Source: Leucaena leucocephala
Lineage: Eukaryota; Streptophyta; Magnoliopsida; Fabales; Fabaceae
Reading direction: 5' to 3'
Assembly (NCBI GenBank): GCA_037074615.1
Contig: CM073542.1
Location: 22,081,568 to 22,145,567, forward strand
DNA length: 64,000 bases
Part shown: piece after piece, positions 24,255 through 36,100 of the stretch
Layout of the letters: each line of letters opens with the position of its first letter
How positions within the stretch are numbered: position 1 is the stretch's first letter
Translations under genes and position numbers: made by a program
The notes under the pieces: generated by a model
Seen by the model: the letters and a program-made list of their open reading frames with translations, nothing else
Databases searched by the model: none
Told to the model about the DNA's origin: nothing

Positions 24255-26365
24255 ATGGCCACGCAGTATTCCAAAGCTTTCATTTCTGTGTTCTTCATTC
24301 TTATTGCATTCTTCCCACTTATTCCCTCAGTATCGTGTGATCATGATGATGATACCAAGACTTACATCATCTACATGGGATCACTTCCTAAGGAATCATC
24401 TTCTTCTTATTCTCCAACCTCATACCATCTCACAATTCTTCAACGATTTATTAATAATGGAGTTGTCAATGCAAGTTCTTGCTTGATTTCCAAGCTACAC
24501 TAAGAGCTTCAATGGCTTTGCGGCAAAACTCACCAGTGATCAAAGAGACAAAATAGCTAGATGGACGAGGTGCTCTCTGTGTTTGAAAACAAACGACTTC
24601 GAATCCAGACGACAAGATCATGGGACTTCATTGGATTGGTGGAGGCCTCGATGATAAGGCGAAACAGTTCATTAGCTTATCAGAGCGATGTTGTGGTTGG
24701 AGTTATAGACACCGAAGTGTGGCCGGAGTCTGAGAGTTTCAGCGACGAAGATCTCAGCGATGTTCCTGAAAAACGGAGAGGGACTTGTGCCGGTGGCAAG
24801 AACTTCACCTGCAACAAGAAGATCATCGGTGCTCGGTTCTATCCTGAAACTTCTGATTCTGCGAGAGATGAAGAAGGCCATGGAACTCACACTGCTTCCA
24901 CATCAGCTGGTAACATAGTTCATGGTGTCAGCTTTTATGGAGTAGCAAACGGTTTATGTGTACGTGTAGTTTAAAATTTTCATATATCACAATATCTTCT
25001 TTTTACAAATAAACAATTTAATTAATTTTTTTAATCTTTATAAATTACTACCTAAATCTTAAATATATGGTTAGACAATAAGTATAATTTAATCTAAAAT
25101 ATAATATTTTAATTCATTTTATTTTTTAATTTTATAATTTTTTTAAAATTCTTCCCATTAATTGCATATGGTGAAAGAGTTTTATCAAGAGGGAGTTATA
25201 ATACATATAATTAGAAATAGTATTATAATGACTAACGTATATTTGTTATAAATAATTAATATAACTAATTTTTTTAATCTATTTAAATTAATTATCTAAT
25301 TCTTATATTAAAGATAGGAGGGAGTAGTTATTTAAACTCTGCCAAGTGTCAAGGTGTAGTTGGCGTCATTGCATCTTCATTTTCGCGAACTGAAGATTTC
25401 TCAGAAGTTGTCTCACTACCTTCGTTGGAAATTTCCAGAGACGATTTCAACATTGTTGAGTCTTACGTAAATTCAACACAAGGACCAAAAGCTGAGATAA
25501 AGAAGGGTGAGATTTGTGTGGATGAAAAAGCTTCAAGAACAATGGAGTTCTCTGAACGTGGGCCAAATTCTTTCATAGCAGAGATCTTAAAGCCAGATAT
25601 AAGTGCTCCTGGAGTTGATATTTTGGCTGCAAATTCGCCAGTTGCAGCAGTTTCAGGTTTTGCAGATGAAGGCTCCCAATCCTGCACATTCTTTTATCAG
25701 GAACTTCCATGGCTTGCCCTCATGTTTCTTATATTGCTGCATATTAGAAGTCCCTTCACCCAGATTGGTCGCCGGCAGCTATCAAATCCGCCATTTTAAC
25801 AACTGCAAAACCTATGAAGATAACTAATTATTCTGAGGATTCTGTTGGTGAATTTGAATATGGATCTGGGCATTTGAATCCAGTACAATCTAGTGATCCT
25901 GGGTTGGTTTATGACATAACCAAGGAAGATTACGTGGAAATGTTATGCAATTATGGTTACAACATTTCACAGATTCAGCAGATTTCTGGAGATAATAGCA
26001 GTATTTGTCCCAGATCGTCTCACAGAGATTTAGTGAAGAATATGAATTATCCTATACTTGGTGTTAATGTTAAGCCTTTCAGGCAATTTAAGGTTCAATT
26101 TCAGAGGACAATGACAAATGTTGGATTTGCTAATTCAACGTACAAAGCGAGCATTGTACCAGCATATTTGGGGTTAAATAAAAGAGTATACCCTAAAGTT
26201 CTTTGCTTCAAATCATTGAATGAGAAGAAGTCTTTTGTTGTTAGTGTTAGTAGCAGAGGCTTCATGAATGAAACGGCACGCACCTTGTCTTTGATTTGGT
26301 CAGACGGCAGCCACAACGGGAGAAGTCCAATTGTTGTAATCTCGTTTAAGGAGCTTGTTTTCTAG
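24255..26365 (+). pseudogene. Subtilase pseudogene 5, multiply disrupted
   Basis: Starts with a normal signal peptide (MATQYSKAF...) and I9 sequence (KTYIIYMGSLPKES). A frameshift follows near 24487, another near 24560. The Asp motif reads DTEVWPES where paralogues have DTGIWPES. There is no intron at the exon 1/2 border used by copies 1-3 (RGTCAGGKNF reads straight through). The His region is intact (GHGTHTAS). About 170 residues, including the Asn region, are lost between about 24960 and 25345, where a MITE sits. Homology resumes with VVGVIAS, runs without the third intron (VSGFADE), is shifted near 25675, and contains a TAG at about 25747 just after the catalytic Ser block. The tail from 25814 to 26365 is open and ends in NGRSPIVV. 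It is non-functional. Confidence 0.88.
25048..25324. repeat. Stowaway-like MITE inside subtilase pseudogene 5
   Basis: The left end is CTACCTAAATCTTAAA; the right end, read inverted, is CTCCCTCCTATCTTTAAT, with TA on both sides. The element is 277 bases and AT-rich. It lies exactly where about 170 residues of the protease are missing, either in what was an intron or at the deletion scar. Confidence 0.5.
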
Positions 26366-26599
26366 TTGAAGGACTTGAATCTTTGTGTCTGGGTGATGTT
26401 ACAGGAAGCTTTAGCAGCATAACATCGATCATATATAAGAAACTTGAATATGTTTATCAATAAATGTATAAACATATGTCATCCTTATATAGGGGTCAGG
26501 CTAATCTTCTCTGTATCATTCTAATTTTTGAGTACTTTTATGCCATTTGATACCATTGTCTTCGACGTATCTCATTCAGATAGAAGGAAGTTATTTGAA

Positions 26600-26737
26600 T
26601 ATAACAGAGACTTTGGCAAAAATCTGAATTATCCTCAATCTCTAAAATTCCAGTCATTGAATGAGGATAAATCTTTTGCTATTGATACTTTCCGAGGGTA
26701 CATCACTAGCGCAGCTGCAAACTGGACATTTCTATGA
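26600..26737 (+). pseudogene. Short subtilase C-terminal relic
   Basis: A frame ending at 26737 contains KNLNYP, then LKFQSLNEDKSFAID and a segment like the SSSLIWSDG region of the neighbouring subtilases, at the right order and spacing for the Fn3-like tail. The part between NYP and LKF is deleted compared with the family. It is probably the last trace of a sixth copy, or a piece duplicated from the end of the pseudogene just upstream. Confidence 0.5.
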
Positions 26738-27519
26738 TGGGGTTTGAGTAGTTTTACAGAACCTTGTACGGTTTAGTTAGAGGACTAAAAGTACATTTTG
26801 TTTATAAAATTTTATTTTTATCCCTTAAATTTTATAAAATATTTTTTTAATTTAACAAAAAATTACGGACATTCAAATTTTAAATGTTAAAAAAATATTC
26901 TAAAGGACTAAAAAGATACTTTTTAGGGATTAAACTAGAACAATATATAAAGTTAGAGGATTAAATGTGTACTTCTGTTAAAATTTTATTGTTTCCATCA
27001 GAACAGGCAGAGAAGCAAGTTTGCCGAACGTTCTGTTTGTGCGCCTCTTTGTTATTGCCCCAAACATTAGCATCCCAAATTTCCGGATCAGAAAAATAAA
27101 TTTATTAACAAAATAAACCTTCAAGTTCATTTCCCTCAAGTATTATATCGAAAAATGGCTGTGAATCGTTGCAACGCCCACACAAATATGCAGGTATTTA
27201 GTGTTTTTCCCCTTCTATTTGATAGCAAGAAAGCATAAGAATGAATCTTACAAAATGCTACCAACCACATTGACAGAATTAAAAGAAAAGGGACTAAATT
27301 GACAATTGAAAGAAAATAGTAGGGACTAAAAGTGTACTTTACCAAATATAAAAGAAAACGTCTGTACACGAGCGCACACAACACTTTTCTCAATAAAAGG
27401 ATCGATCTAACATGGAGATCGTATTATATCAGTTCTTCCGCTTCGTATTGAGTATGAAGCAAAGAGAGGCAGTAGATATTACATTTCTTCTTGAACATTG
27501 AGTGAATGAAAAAGGGCTG
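26738..27519. other. Spacer between subtilase cluster and FIS1
   Basis: AT-rich. A poorly conserved repeat-like segment with 'ggactaaaagtaca' phrasing occurs at about 26780-26970 and again near 27300-27340. The 3' UTR of FIS1 probably lies in the last 200-300 bases. No gene is supported. Confidence 0.4.
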
Positions 27520-30364
27520 TCACTTCTTTCTCGATACTGCCGCTGCGATCCCACCTGCTACCAGTCCTACAGCAGTTGCAGCAATGCCAAGGCCAATGAC
27601 ACCATCTACAAATATATAAGGGGCCAAAACAAATCAGTGCTGAAATCAAATCAATAACAAGAGCCCCTTCTACTCTCAATTTTTGTGTACTTCTTGCATA
27701 GCAAAGTTGATGCAAGGAGCCAAAAGAAGCTCAGAATAATAAGTGCCTAAGCATATCCTGAATGTAGAACATTAACATTAGTGAGTTTGATGGGTACCTA
27801 AGTAGGAGGAACCCTACCTCAAAAGCTAGTTGTTAAGGTGGGAGAACCAACCCATTTAGATACCCCTATTAAGTATCCTACAGTACTCAATGTGGAACTT
27901 AGGACTCCATACTAAGTTTTCATCACAATTCTAATTGGCTCCTTGCACAACCAGCTTGTACAATATAGCTGTAAGAATTTCTCCCGGTGGCTCTCTAGAA
28001 TCACTAAACCATAAGCGCAAGAGAATGAGGTAGTGTGTAACAAATATTGCCTAGGAAGGGGATTGTCTCCCACAAAACTTCAGGACACCCTAGATCATGA
28101 TAGCATCACCGAAATAATAAGAAACGCAGAAAATGTTTTAAGGAACATCTGTAATTGTGAGGGAACCTTTTGTGATCCGATCTTCAATTATCTTCTGAAG
28201 TGTCACTGCCTGTCTCCAGTCAGGAGCAATCTACAAAACAAAAATATGTTGTTGATGGAATGGTTAAAATTCAGTAACAGGAACTGGTGAAAAGCACTAG
28301 ACAATATCTTCAAGTTGAAGGAAATATTTACCAGAGTTTTCTGCCACATTTCGAAGTAAAACATAACATGATACCATAAAACCACTAAAAATTACACATA
28401 AATTCTGCCAGATTTTCCTTCATAACTTTCAAGATTAATGTATCAGACATCCGTATTTAAGAAGGGAACAAATTCAGAAATACATATATTTCTTCTGGTC
28501 TCAAATGCTATATAATAGTAACGAACAAGTACCAACCAAAAAACAGGTATTCAAAACAAAACTTCTGTGCAGACAATTTAATTTTAAATTCAGCAGACAT
28601 ATCAAATGAGGAAACCACCAATTACAGTATAAGCAAGGAATTCCCAGGTAAATGAACATTTTGCATGGATAGAAACCAGATTCTTACGCAATCAATGAAG
28701 TTATGTATTTTAAACAAGATAATTCAAGATAGAGATGGCAGTTATTATACAATAAAAATCTCTAAAGGATTTACAAAATATAGATCAAAGAGTTCACATT
28801 GACCAAGAAGAAAACGGAAATATTAGAGAGGCTTAAAGAATTGCCATTTTCCTAGGTTAACCAACAACTCTGGAGACAGAAGGCCATACCAGTAGACATC
28901 TATCCACAAGATCCCTACTCCTTGAATAATCACCACTTCTATAATACCCAACAGCCAAAAGATATAGCCTCTCCCTCTGTAGCATTGGGTCAGTTGTACC
29001 AGGTAAAGATGCTGCCATATACATGTTATCATATGATTAACAAATGTTGCAAGCAAGGAGATAAATCTATGACAGCAGAATGGCTCAATTTGAATATTCA
29101 TTCATTTGAAATCAAATTATACAGAATTCCTTGTTAGAAACCTCAAGGATAAAGACTGTGAGTGGGTGTATGTGCGTGCGTGCGTGCGTGTCAGCAAGTG
29201 AATGAACTGTCTGAGTGAATGCCTAGTGTACATAAAGTCATAGATTTATGTACGCTACCTTCAAGCATTGCTATCCCACGTTGTACATCTTCTGGTCGTC
29301 TTGAGTGAACAAGAGCCCATGATAAACGCAAGAGACATTCTTTCATAAATTCATCTGAGCTAGCGTCAGCAGCCTCTCTTTCACATGCCTGCAGATACAT
29401 ATAGAAAGCAGATGAGGTAACTGATAAGAAAAAAAATCCAGTAGAAAAATATGTCGTGCCCATCAACAAAGACATGCTGTAAAAGGTGTAGTCGAAAAAG
29501 AAGTTTGAGAATAACATGATTCAAATAAAATTCAATATAAGCAAGGACAAGCAAAAGAAAAGTATGATGAGCAACTGTTGATACACTTCTTGAAATGCTA
29601 GATATCTAACCTTTGTAAGTTTAAGCTCAATTTATACTCTATTATAAAGCCTTTTAACAAAATCAGGAAGATAGAAAAACAACCAATTAATTAATTGAAG
29701 TAGCATGAGCAAATATAATTCTCCTGCATATTCCAAAAAGCTATTTTTGGTCGATGTGCCATCATCAGCTAGCTACAGTTTTACCACAACCGTTCTTGAG
29801 ACAATCCATTGGACTAGTAAATACCTTAATGTCCTCCCAATATACAATAGTAGAAACTAGAAAGAAATAAAATTTATCCTCTCCAAATATGAAAATTCAA
29901 CTTACAAAGATGGGCTAGAAAATGAAGACATCCAAGATGCAAGTTTGATAAATTAGAAAGTAGCTACAGAGAACGTTCTCTCAAGGTCAAATTATTTTGA
30001 GCGCTATAAGGAAAAGAAAGAAATCAAGAAAATACCCAACCCTGCAGCTCCAGAAAACAGATCAATAGCTTGAGAACTTCATTAACAAGGCTTCAAAATC
30101 AGAAAAAGCAAAGCACAAACAGAGAATATCTAGATACTAACACAGCAGAAATAGCATAGAAAACCGAACGCATGTTCGAATTCCCATTCAAATTAAAAAT
30201 AATAATAATAATTCAATCAATTGGCGGATGGAGGCTGTGAAGAGAAGGAAGGATGAGCTTACAGCGATTATGTCAGGATCACACCAAGGAAGCTGATCTT
30301 TACCGGAAAAGAAGTTACCGATAGAGTCGATCATCATCCCGAGCTTGGCTTCAAGCTTAGCCAT
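27520..30364 (-). CDS. FIS1: Mitochondrial fission 1 protein
   Basis: Tail-anchored outer-membrane protein of mitochondria and peroxisomes that helps recruit the dynamin-type division machinery. Five exons on the minus strand: 30263-30364, 29259-29388, 28890-29011, 28167-28230 and 27520-27605, with consistent phases and GT/AG borders, give 167 aa, close to plant FIS1A/B. The start ATG at 30362-30364 begins MAKLEAKLG; exon 1 is too short to appear as a long ORF. Visible family motifs are FFSGKDQLPWCD, the CLLRLSWALVHSR and EDVQRGIAMLE helices of the TPR-like bundle, LYLLAVGYYRSGDYSRSR, and APDWRQA. The last exon is one membrane span (GVIGLGIAATAVGLVAGG) with a basic tail ending SRKK, as expected of a tail anchor. 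No damage is seen. Confidence 0.93.
27788..27917 (-). repeat. Dispersed-repeat candidate in FIS1 intron 4
   Basis: Read on the minus strand it contains AACAACTAGCTTTTGAGGT, GGTTGGTTCTCCCACC and TACTTAGGTACCC, phrases I recognise from short repeats scattered in plant introns and LTR-type elements. TTAG(G/A)TACCC occurs in both orientations within it. The exact family and boundaries are not determinable here. Confidence 0.35.
29160..29192. repeat. GTGC microsatellite in FIS1 intron 2
   Basis: A short run of TGCG/TGTG units (GTGCGTGCGTGCGTGCGTG) lies between exons 2 and 3 of FIS1. It has no effect on the coding sequence. Confidence 0.8.
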
Positions 30365-31021
30365 AAAATGAAGAAGGAGCTGAACTCGTGAAGTTGAAGG
30401 ATGAAATGAAGCTAACAGTCAAGAGAGGACGAGATCAAAGCTAAATTTAAGATTTCTTAGTCCTGAAGCTATTAAATTTTTAATATTTAATTTAAAATAT
30501 CTTTGTGAACAGAGAAACTTCGAAATTTTTTAATTTATCCTTTTTATGGGATGGCAAGTTTTTTTTTTTTTTTTACCAAAGTGGAGGTAAAAATAGTAGG
30601 AATAATGAAAATAATTAAATTAAAAATTAATTTAATATAATATAAATATGTATAAAATTTATATATATTTTTTATAAGGTAATAAAATAGTCTAAAATAT
30701 TTTTTATAATTTAAAAAAATTAAAATTATTTAAAAAACCTTTATAAATTAAAATAAAATATTTTATTTATATTTTCATTATTTTATTTTTTAATTTTTTA
30801 TAGAATTAAAATAATTTAAAATATTATAAATAAAAATAAAAATAATTTTTATTATACTAAATAAATAAATAAGGAGAATAAACGATTTTATTTCTCCCTC
30901 CCACTTGTAGTAAAACCTATTTTTACTTTTATTTTCACCTACAAACGTACCGTTACTGCGAAGATAATTCTCAGATTTACAAGACACGACAAGGGACATG
31001 GAAACTGCCAGGTGCCTTCCA

Positions 31022-31048
31022 ATATTATTATTATTATTATTATTATTG
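31022..31048. repeat. ATT trinucleotide microsatellite
   Basis: Eight or nine ATT units followed within 100 bases by a second, shorter run. Translation of this repeat explains the run of asparagines in a minus-strand ORF, which I do not accept as a gene. Confidence 0.85.
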
Positions 31049-32909
31049 TACAGAAATAGTATTTCCTTCGAAAGCCACCTTCTTGGCATTATTAAGGAAA
31101 CCTCATAGGCCCAATTATTATTATTATTATTATGGACAAAATTTCTATGTATTTTGCCGATACTACCTCTAATTTTAATATAAAATATATTTTAAAGTCT
31201 TATTTTTTAATATACATATATATAAATCATTTTTCAAATTATAAAGATAATTACCATTTTTTATCCAAAATATTTTAACGAATACTTCTTTTGTTCTAAA
31301 TTATTAAACTCTTTTCCTAAAGCATCATCTTAGAAATATATAAGGTATTTTTCTCTTTTAAGGTGTAATTAATAAAGTTTTTCTAAAAATACCATGAAAG
31401 AATGTGTAATTTTAAAGGCCATTAATTAGCCTATTATGAGTATAAATTAGCTGAAAATACCTTATAATTTTAAGTGGTAGGAATATATTTAAATTACTTT
31501 ATTGTGCTCCATTAATATGGTTATCCCCCTGCACTAAATAACAGCATAGTTAAAAAGGTATTAAAATTTTAACAATCTAAATACTTTTATTGATATTATG
31601 AATCAACTAAAATGGAATGGGTTCGAGCTGACAAAATATCAATCTGTTTTAGAATAGACTATACAACATACCTCCTTTTTAGCCCGCCCCTTTAACAGGT
31701 TAATCCAAAAAAAATATAAACTAGTTATTTATAGTTATATATGGAGAAGTTGTGACACTTTTTTAGAAATATTCCTGTCTGATAATTAAAATTTAATGTG
31801 CATAAAAATATCACAATAAATAGAAATATTATGAGAAAGAAAAATTTAATATGAGTGACAAAGGGAAATAAGAATTTATATTTTCAACCAAACTAAAACC
31901 CTCAAATAAATTTTATATTTAGAATTAAAGGATAATATATATTTTATAATAATATTTGTTAAATACGGATGCATATTGTAAAATTACCCTCAATCAACTC
32001 TTCATTGATTATAAGAGGTTGTATAGTTAAGAGTTTGTATACTTAGGAAACATCAAAGGAAAAGTTATTTAGAAGAAAAAAGCAATGAAGGCTTTCAACA
32101 AATGACCTTGTATTAAAGACCATAAGGAAGTGTGCTTTTTTTTTATACTATCAACATATATTCAACACTTTTTTTTAGAACATGTTAAATATAGTTTCAA
32201 GATTTGTGATTATCCTCCCAACACAAATATCTCCTCTAAAACTTAAATTTAAAACCCAGAGAGTTACAACCAACTTTGTGTTGGTACCATTGGGAATGAT
32301 CTTATAATAAAGACTCATGGAAGTAACCCCAGAGGTTAGATTAGTTGGCTGATGAGACTATTCTAACTTAATCACAGTCTCGAGTTTGAAACATGGGTAT
32401 GTAGCACTCTAGGTATGAATGGCACCAACTTTAATAGTTCCCATCATGTCACGAATCCAGACATTGAGTTCTCCGTGACAAAGGGCTAGCCTGGAATATT
32501 GGATGCACTACGGGGGACAAAAAAGAAAACCTATTTTAGTCATGATCAACGAGGAAGAGTATCATTTTCACCAATAAAATTTGCTGTATGAGAAAGAAAT
32601 AAAGAATGTTTCTTTTTCACAAGGGGAAAACAATGAAAATGAACAGAAACTGCTTAATTCTCTGTACACCTCAATACTTTACAAACAAACCCGCAGTAAT
32701 CTCTAGCGCTAATCATCACTTTTTTACTTCTTCAAAACAAATCCTCTCATAATTAAGCTAGTCTTTAAACAAATCCAATAAAAATTTTCCCTATTTCACA
32801 AGGGAGGCAAACCTTTTCATCAGAACCCAGCAGCAACTGTGAACAGTGTACAAATGTGCAACTGACTGCAACATGAATCAGTTCTTAAATCATCTTCCAA
32901 ACTAGAAAA

Positions 32910-33027
32910 TCCATGACCCCAAATCTCTAAGATGCTCGTGTAAACTGTAAATGGAAGGTCACAGGTTCAATCCCGCTTAAAATCTTAGGGCATTAGTGCA
33001 TGCCCCTTTAAATAAATAAAAGAAGTA
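32910..33027 (-). repeat. tRNA-derived SINE-like element, copy A
   Basis: GGTTCAATCCCGC resembles a tRNA B box. It is followed by CTTAAAATCTTAGGGCATTAGTGC and an A-rich AAATAAATAAAAG end. The same order of motifs recurs in copy B at 33381-33494. It lies downstream of the NIPA stop codon and may be part of its 3' UTR. By the A-rich tail the element reads on the plus strand, opposite to the gene; the strand shown is that of the host gene. Confidence 0.4.
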
Positions 33028-33166
33028 GTACCTGACTGCCATGTGGAATCATTACCATCTGATAGGCCTTTCCTTTAGATTATCTAGAGTTCAGGCTTTG
33101 CCTTCTTCCACAACCATGACCGAATGAATTAAAAACTCTAATTACACCAGATGATATTAAAACCCG

Positions 33167-36100
33167 CTAATCTGATTCTTGCCTTCGTAAGCTCATAACC
33201 TCAGAAGGGGCCACATTTTCATCAGCTAGCTTGTACAATTCCCCATAGCCAGAACAAAGTTGCGCAGAAAATGAAGGCGACAAAAGTGCAGAATTGCTAC
33301 CTGCAAATTTTCAACACATGCAGAGTCAAAGACAATATATCAATCCAGGTCCAATAGAGTAGCATCTTGATAACAATAGCTTTATATCCTAGTGACATAA
33401 AAGCTTCCCTGTAAGTGGGAGGTTGCAAGTTTGATCCCACTTATAACCTCAAGCCATTAATGCCCGCCACTTTAATTCAATAAAAAAAGAAGAGTAGAAT
33501 CTTGATATTGGCAATACAGTTGAATGGTAGGAGCAGATTTTCACACCTCCAAACGAAGGGCTTCTCTCATAGTCCTTGGACACCTGCAATAAAATGGTGC
33601 CAGCGAGCACAACAATAAACCCGCATATATCTGACGCAATATCTGAAACACCTTGGCCCTCCCAATCCTGTAAGCATTATAGGTGGGTTGATATTGAGCT
33701 AATGATTCAAATTTATAGATAATATATTATCCTTCAACATACTCAGCATAACAAGTTGGTAATACCTTAAACATTATTACACTGGCTAAGATTGTAAGTG
33801 TAGTGAACATTACATAATATATAGGAGACACAATTGCGGTGTTGAATGTGTCAAGAGCCTGAAATATTAGAACACACCTTGTTAAACCAGAAATATTACT
33901 TCAAATGTAAGACTTCAAAGATGGTGAACTATACAAGTATAAATAAAGCAAATTTAACAAACAAATGCAGAACATCATTTGCAGCAAGGTAAAACCAAAA
34001 CCACAGAATTAATATTTGGGATGGCCATTATTACCGGTGAAAGAATATTTATCGACAAAATGTTTCTTATTGTACATATATATATGCTAGAACTTATGGC
34101 AGAACTATTCGTGGACTTAGATTTGAACAGACAAAGCTTTGAAGTAGAAGCGTTTTGACATGGTATCACAAACTCCGTGAATAAACAGTCAAGAGTTTTA
34201 AAGTATTCAAGACTCTTTTGAACGCCTGTAAATAGTTTTATTTTCATGTATGTTCTAGCTGCATGTGTTAATAGGAAAGACCCTCGGTGCTCAAAAACAC
34301 GGGAAAAGTCCTTATAATTCTTTTCAGCGATAGCGCTTCGCTTCTACTCATAGATTGCTTCAGCAAACCAATGTCATGAGTATTCTGCTCCAATTGTGTG
34401 AAATTATCAATGATCATTGCCTCATGGAGATCCATCCTATGCTCAAGATCTCCAAGGCATTCATGTGATCAAGTTTCCAGCATTGCCTTCTGGATCACTT
34501 AATGGTAAATTTTCGCTACTGTAAATTTACTCGTTCCTATTAGTTATCCAGACAACCCTTCATCACAATATTAATGATATGAATAATACTACCTCCGGTC
34601 CTAATTATAAGACCCCATTGATTTTTTTAGAGAGATTAAGAAAACTACATGAATCACTATAAAGTATTTATATTTATTTTTTTCATCAAACTAATTTATT
34701 TGACTTATAAACTACTCATTTCAAAGAGATTATGTAGCATATACTATAATTAAGTAGTTTATTTAGCTTCCTTAATATCTCTAAAAAAAGTCAATGGGGT
34801 CTTATAATTTGAATAGGAAGTAGTATCAAATATCAAGACTATCAAAAGCTTTGAGACTAAATTAAGTACTTCATTTGCACTCGTGCAAGAGAACTGATTC
34901 AATATTTATCATGTTTAAAAAACAAAGCATGTTGTAAGGAAAGATCAGGAAAATCATGCATTGTCAGATTTAAAGGTACAACTGTAATTGTAAAGAACAA
35001 AAAACGAAGTAATATCAGTATTGCACTTTTGGGAAACATTATAATGTCCACTCTTTAAGAGATAAATGTAGAAGAAGTTGCAGAAAGAGAAAAATGTACT
35101 TAAATAATTGTTACAGATATTAAAGAGATAATTTATGGACCTTCTCCTGGCAGCTCAAGTTTTTGGGATGAAATGGTTCTTGTCCTTGAAAATAATAATT
35201 AATTAAAACAGTAAGAGATTCCATCTTAACGGTTCCTCTAATATTGGGACTACCACCAAAAGGTCATTAACAGTTAAGAAAATAAGTACTTCTCAATCCT
35301 TAAAATAAGACCTATTTAATTAATTTGATTAGATTAAAAATGTTGGTTAATATAACATGCTTTTTCTAAAACACCCTAATCATAATTCTTAATTCCCTCC
35401 CTCCCCCTCTTATTTGATTATTGTTGAGGGAGTAGGATAATTTAGGAAAAAATTGATAAATATGGAAAATATGTATTATATTTAAGACAAAAATCAAATC
35501 CCCAATTAGGTCCCACATTAAGAACTGGAGGACTATATATTATGTACAAGGCAAAAGAGCAGTTTTATTGGTTCGGGGAAGTTCCAAAAGCAGGCTGAGG
35601 TGACTGGACTTATTTCAAGGCACATAAAGTAACTAACCTTATTGAGGTAATTCATTTGAGTGATGACGCATGTAGCCACAACTAGCATAAAGAACCATGT
35701 TTCAGGATAGATTAATTGATTCACCCCTTCAAATGTCAGCTTCAATGAAGTTCCAAGGGCTTTAACACTCATCACCTGTAAATTTGTAACAATTTCATAT
35801 GGATCAGTCGCAGAAACTAGGGGTGGTAAAGAAAGATTCGTACAATACAAGCAATTCATCATTCCGTATCAAGCGCACAATGAGGGCCCAAAGACATTAC
35901 AAACAGAGAACTTTAACAAATATTCATCAGTCATTGGACCAGAGAAAGATTCTCCACATATACATCCCACTTCTCCCACAAAAATGAAGAGATGTGACAA
36001 ATTTGAGCCCTTGTAGTACCAAAAATTAATTTAGATATAGGTTAAGAATCTTTTTATGTAACGCTTTACCAGAAAAAAGGTGCCAAAATAGATCTCACTT

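Larger units (their letters stand above)
30365..33166. other. Spacer between FIS1 start and NIPA 3' end
   Basis: Starts with the FIS1 promoter and leader (minus strand), then very AT-rich DNA. It contains an ATT microsatellite (about 31022-31048, with a second run near 31112-31133) and a segment at about 32310-32420 with the tRNA-promoter-like GTCTCGAGTTTGAAAC. Near its right end lies a SINE-like element (32910-33027). No protein-coding gene is seen; the ORF at 30790-31089 is built from the AAT repeat and AT-rich sequence. Confidence 0.5.

Noticed and set aside
27479..27715. Separate small minus-strand gene
   Set aside because: It is the last exon of FIS1 read in a wrong frame; the correct frame gives the membrane anchor and SRKK end.
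30790..31089. Minus-strand ORF with a run of asparagines
   Set aside because: Built from an ATT microsatellite and AT-rich spacer; not conserved-looking.
32960..32976. Possible tRNA gene at a B-box-like motif
   Set aside because: No cloverleaf with acceptor and anticodon stems can be read around it; it fits a SINE-like repeat better.
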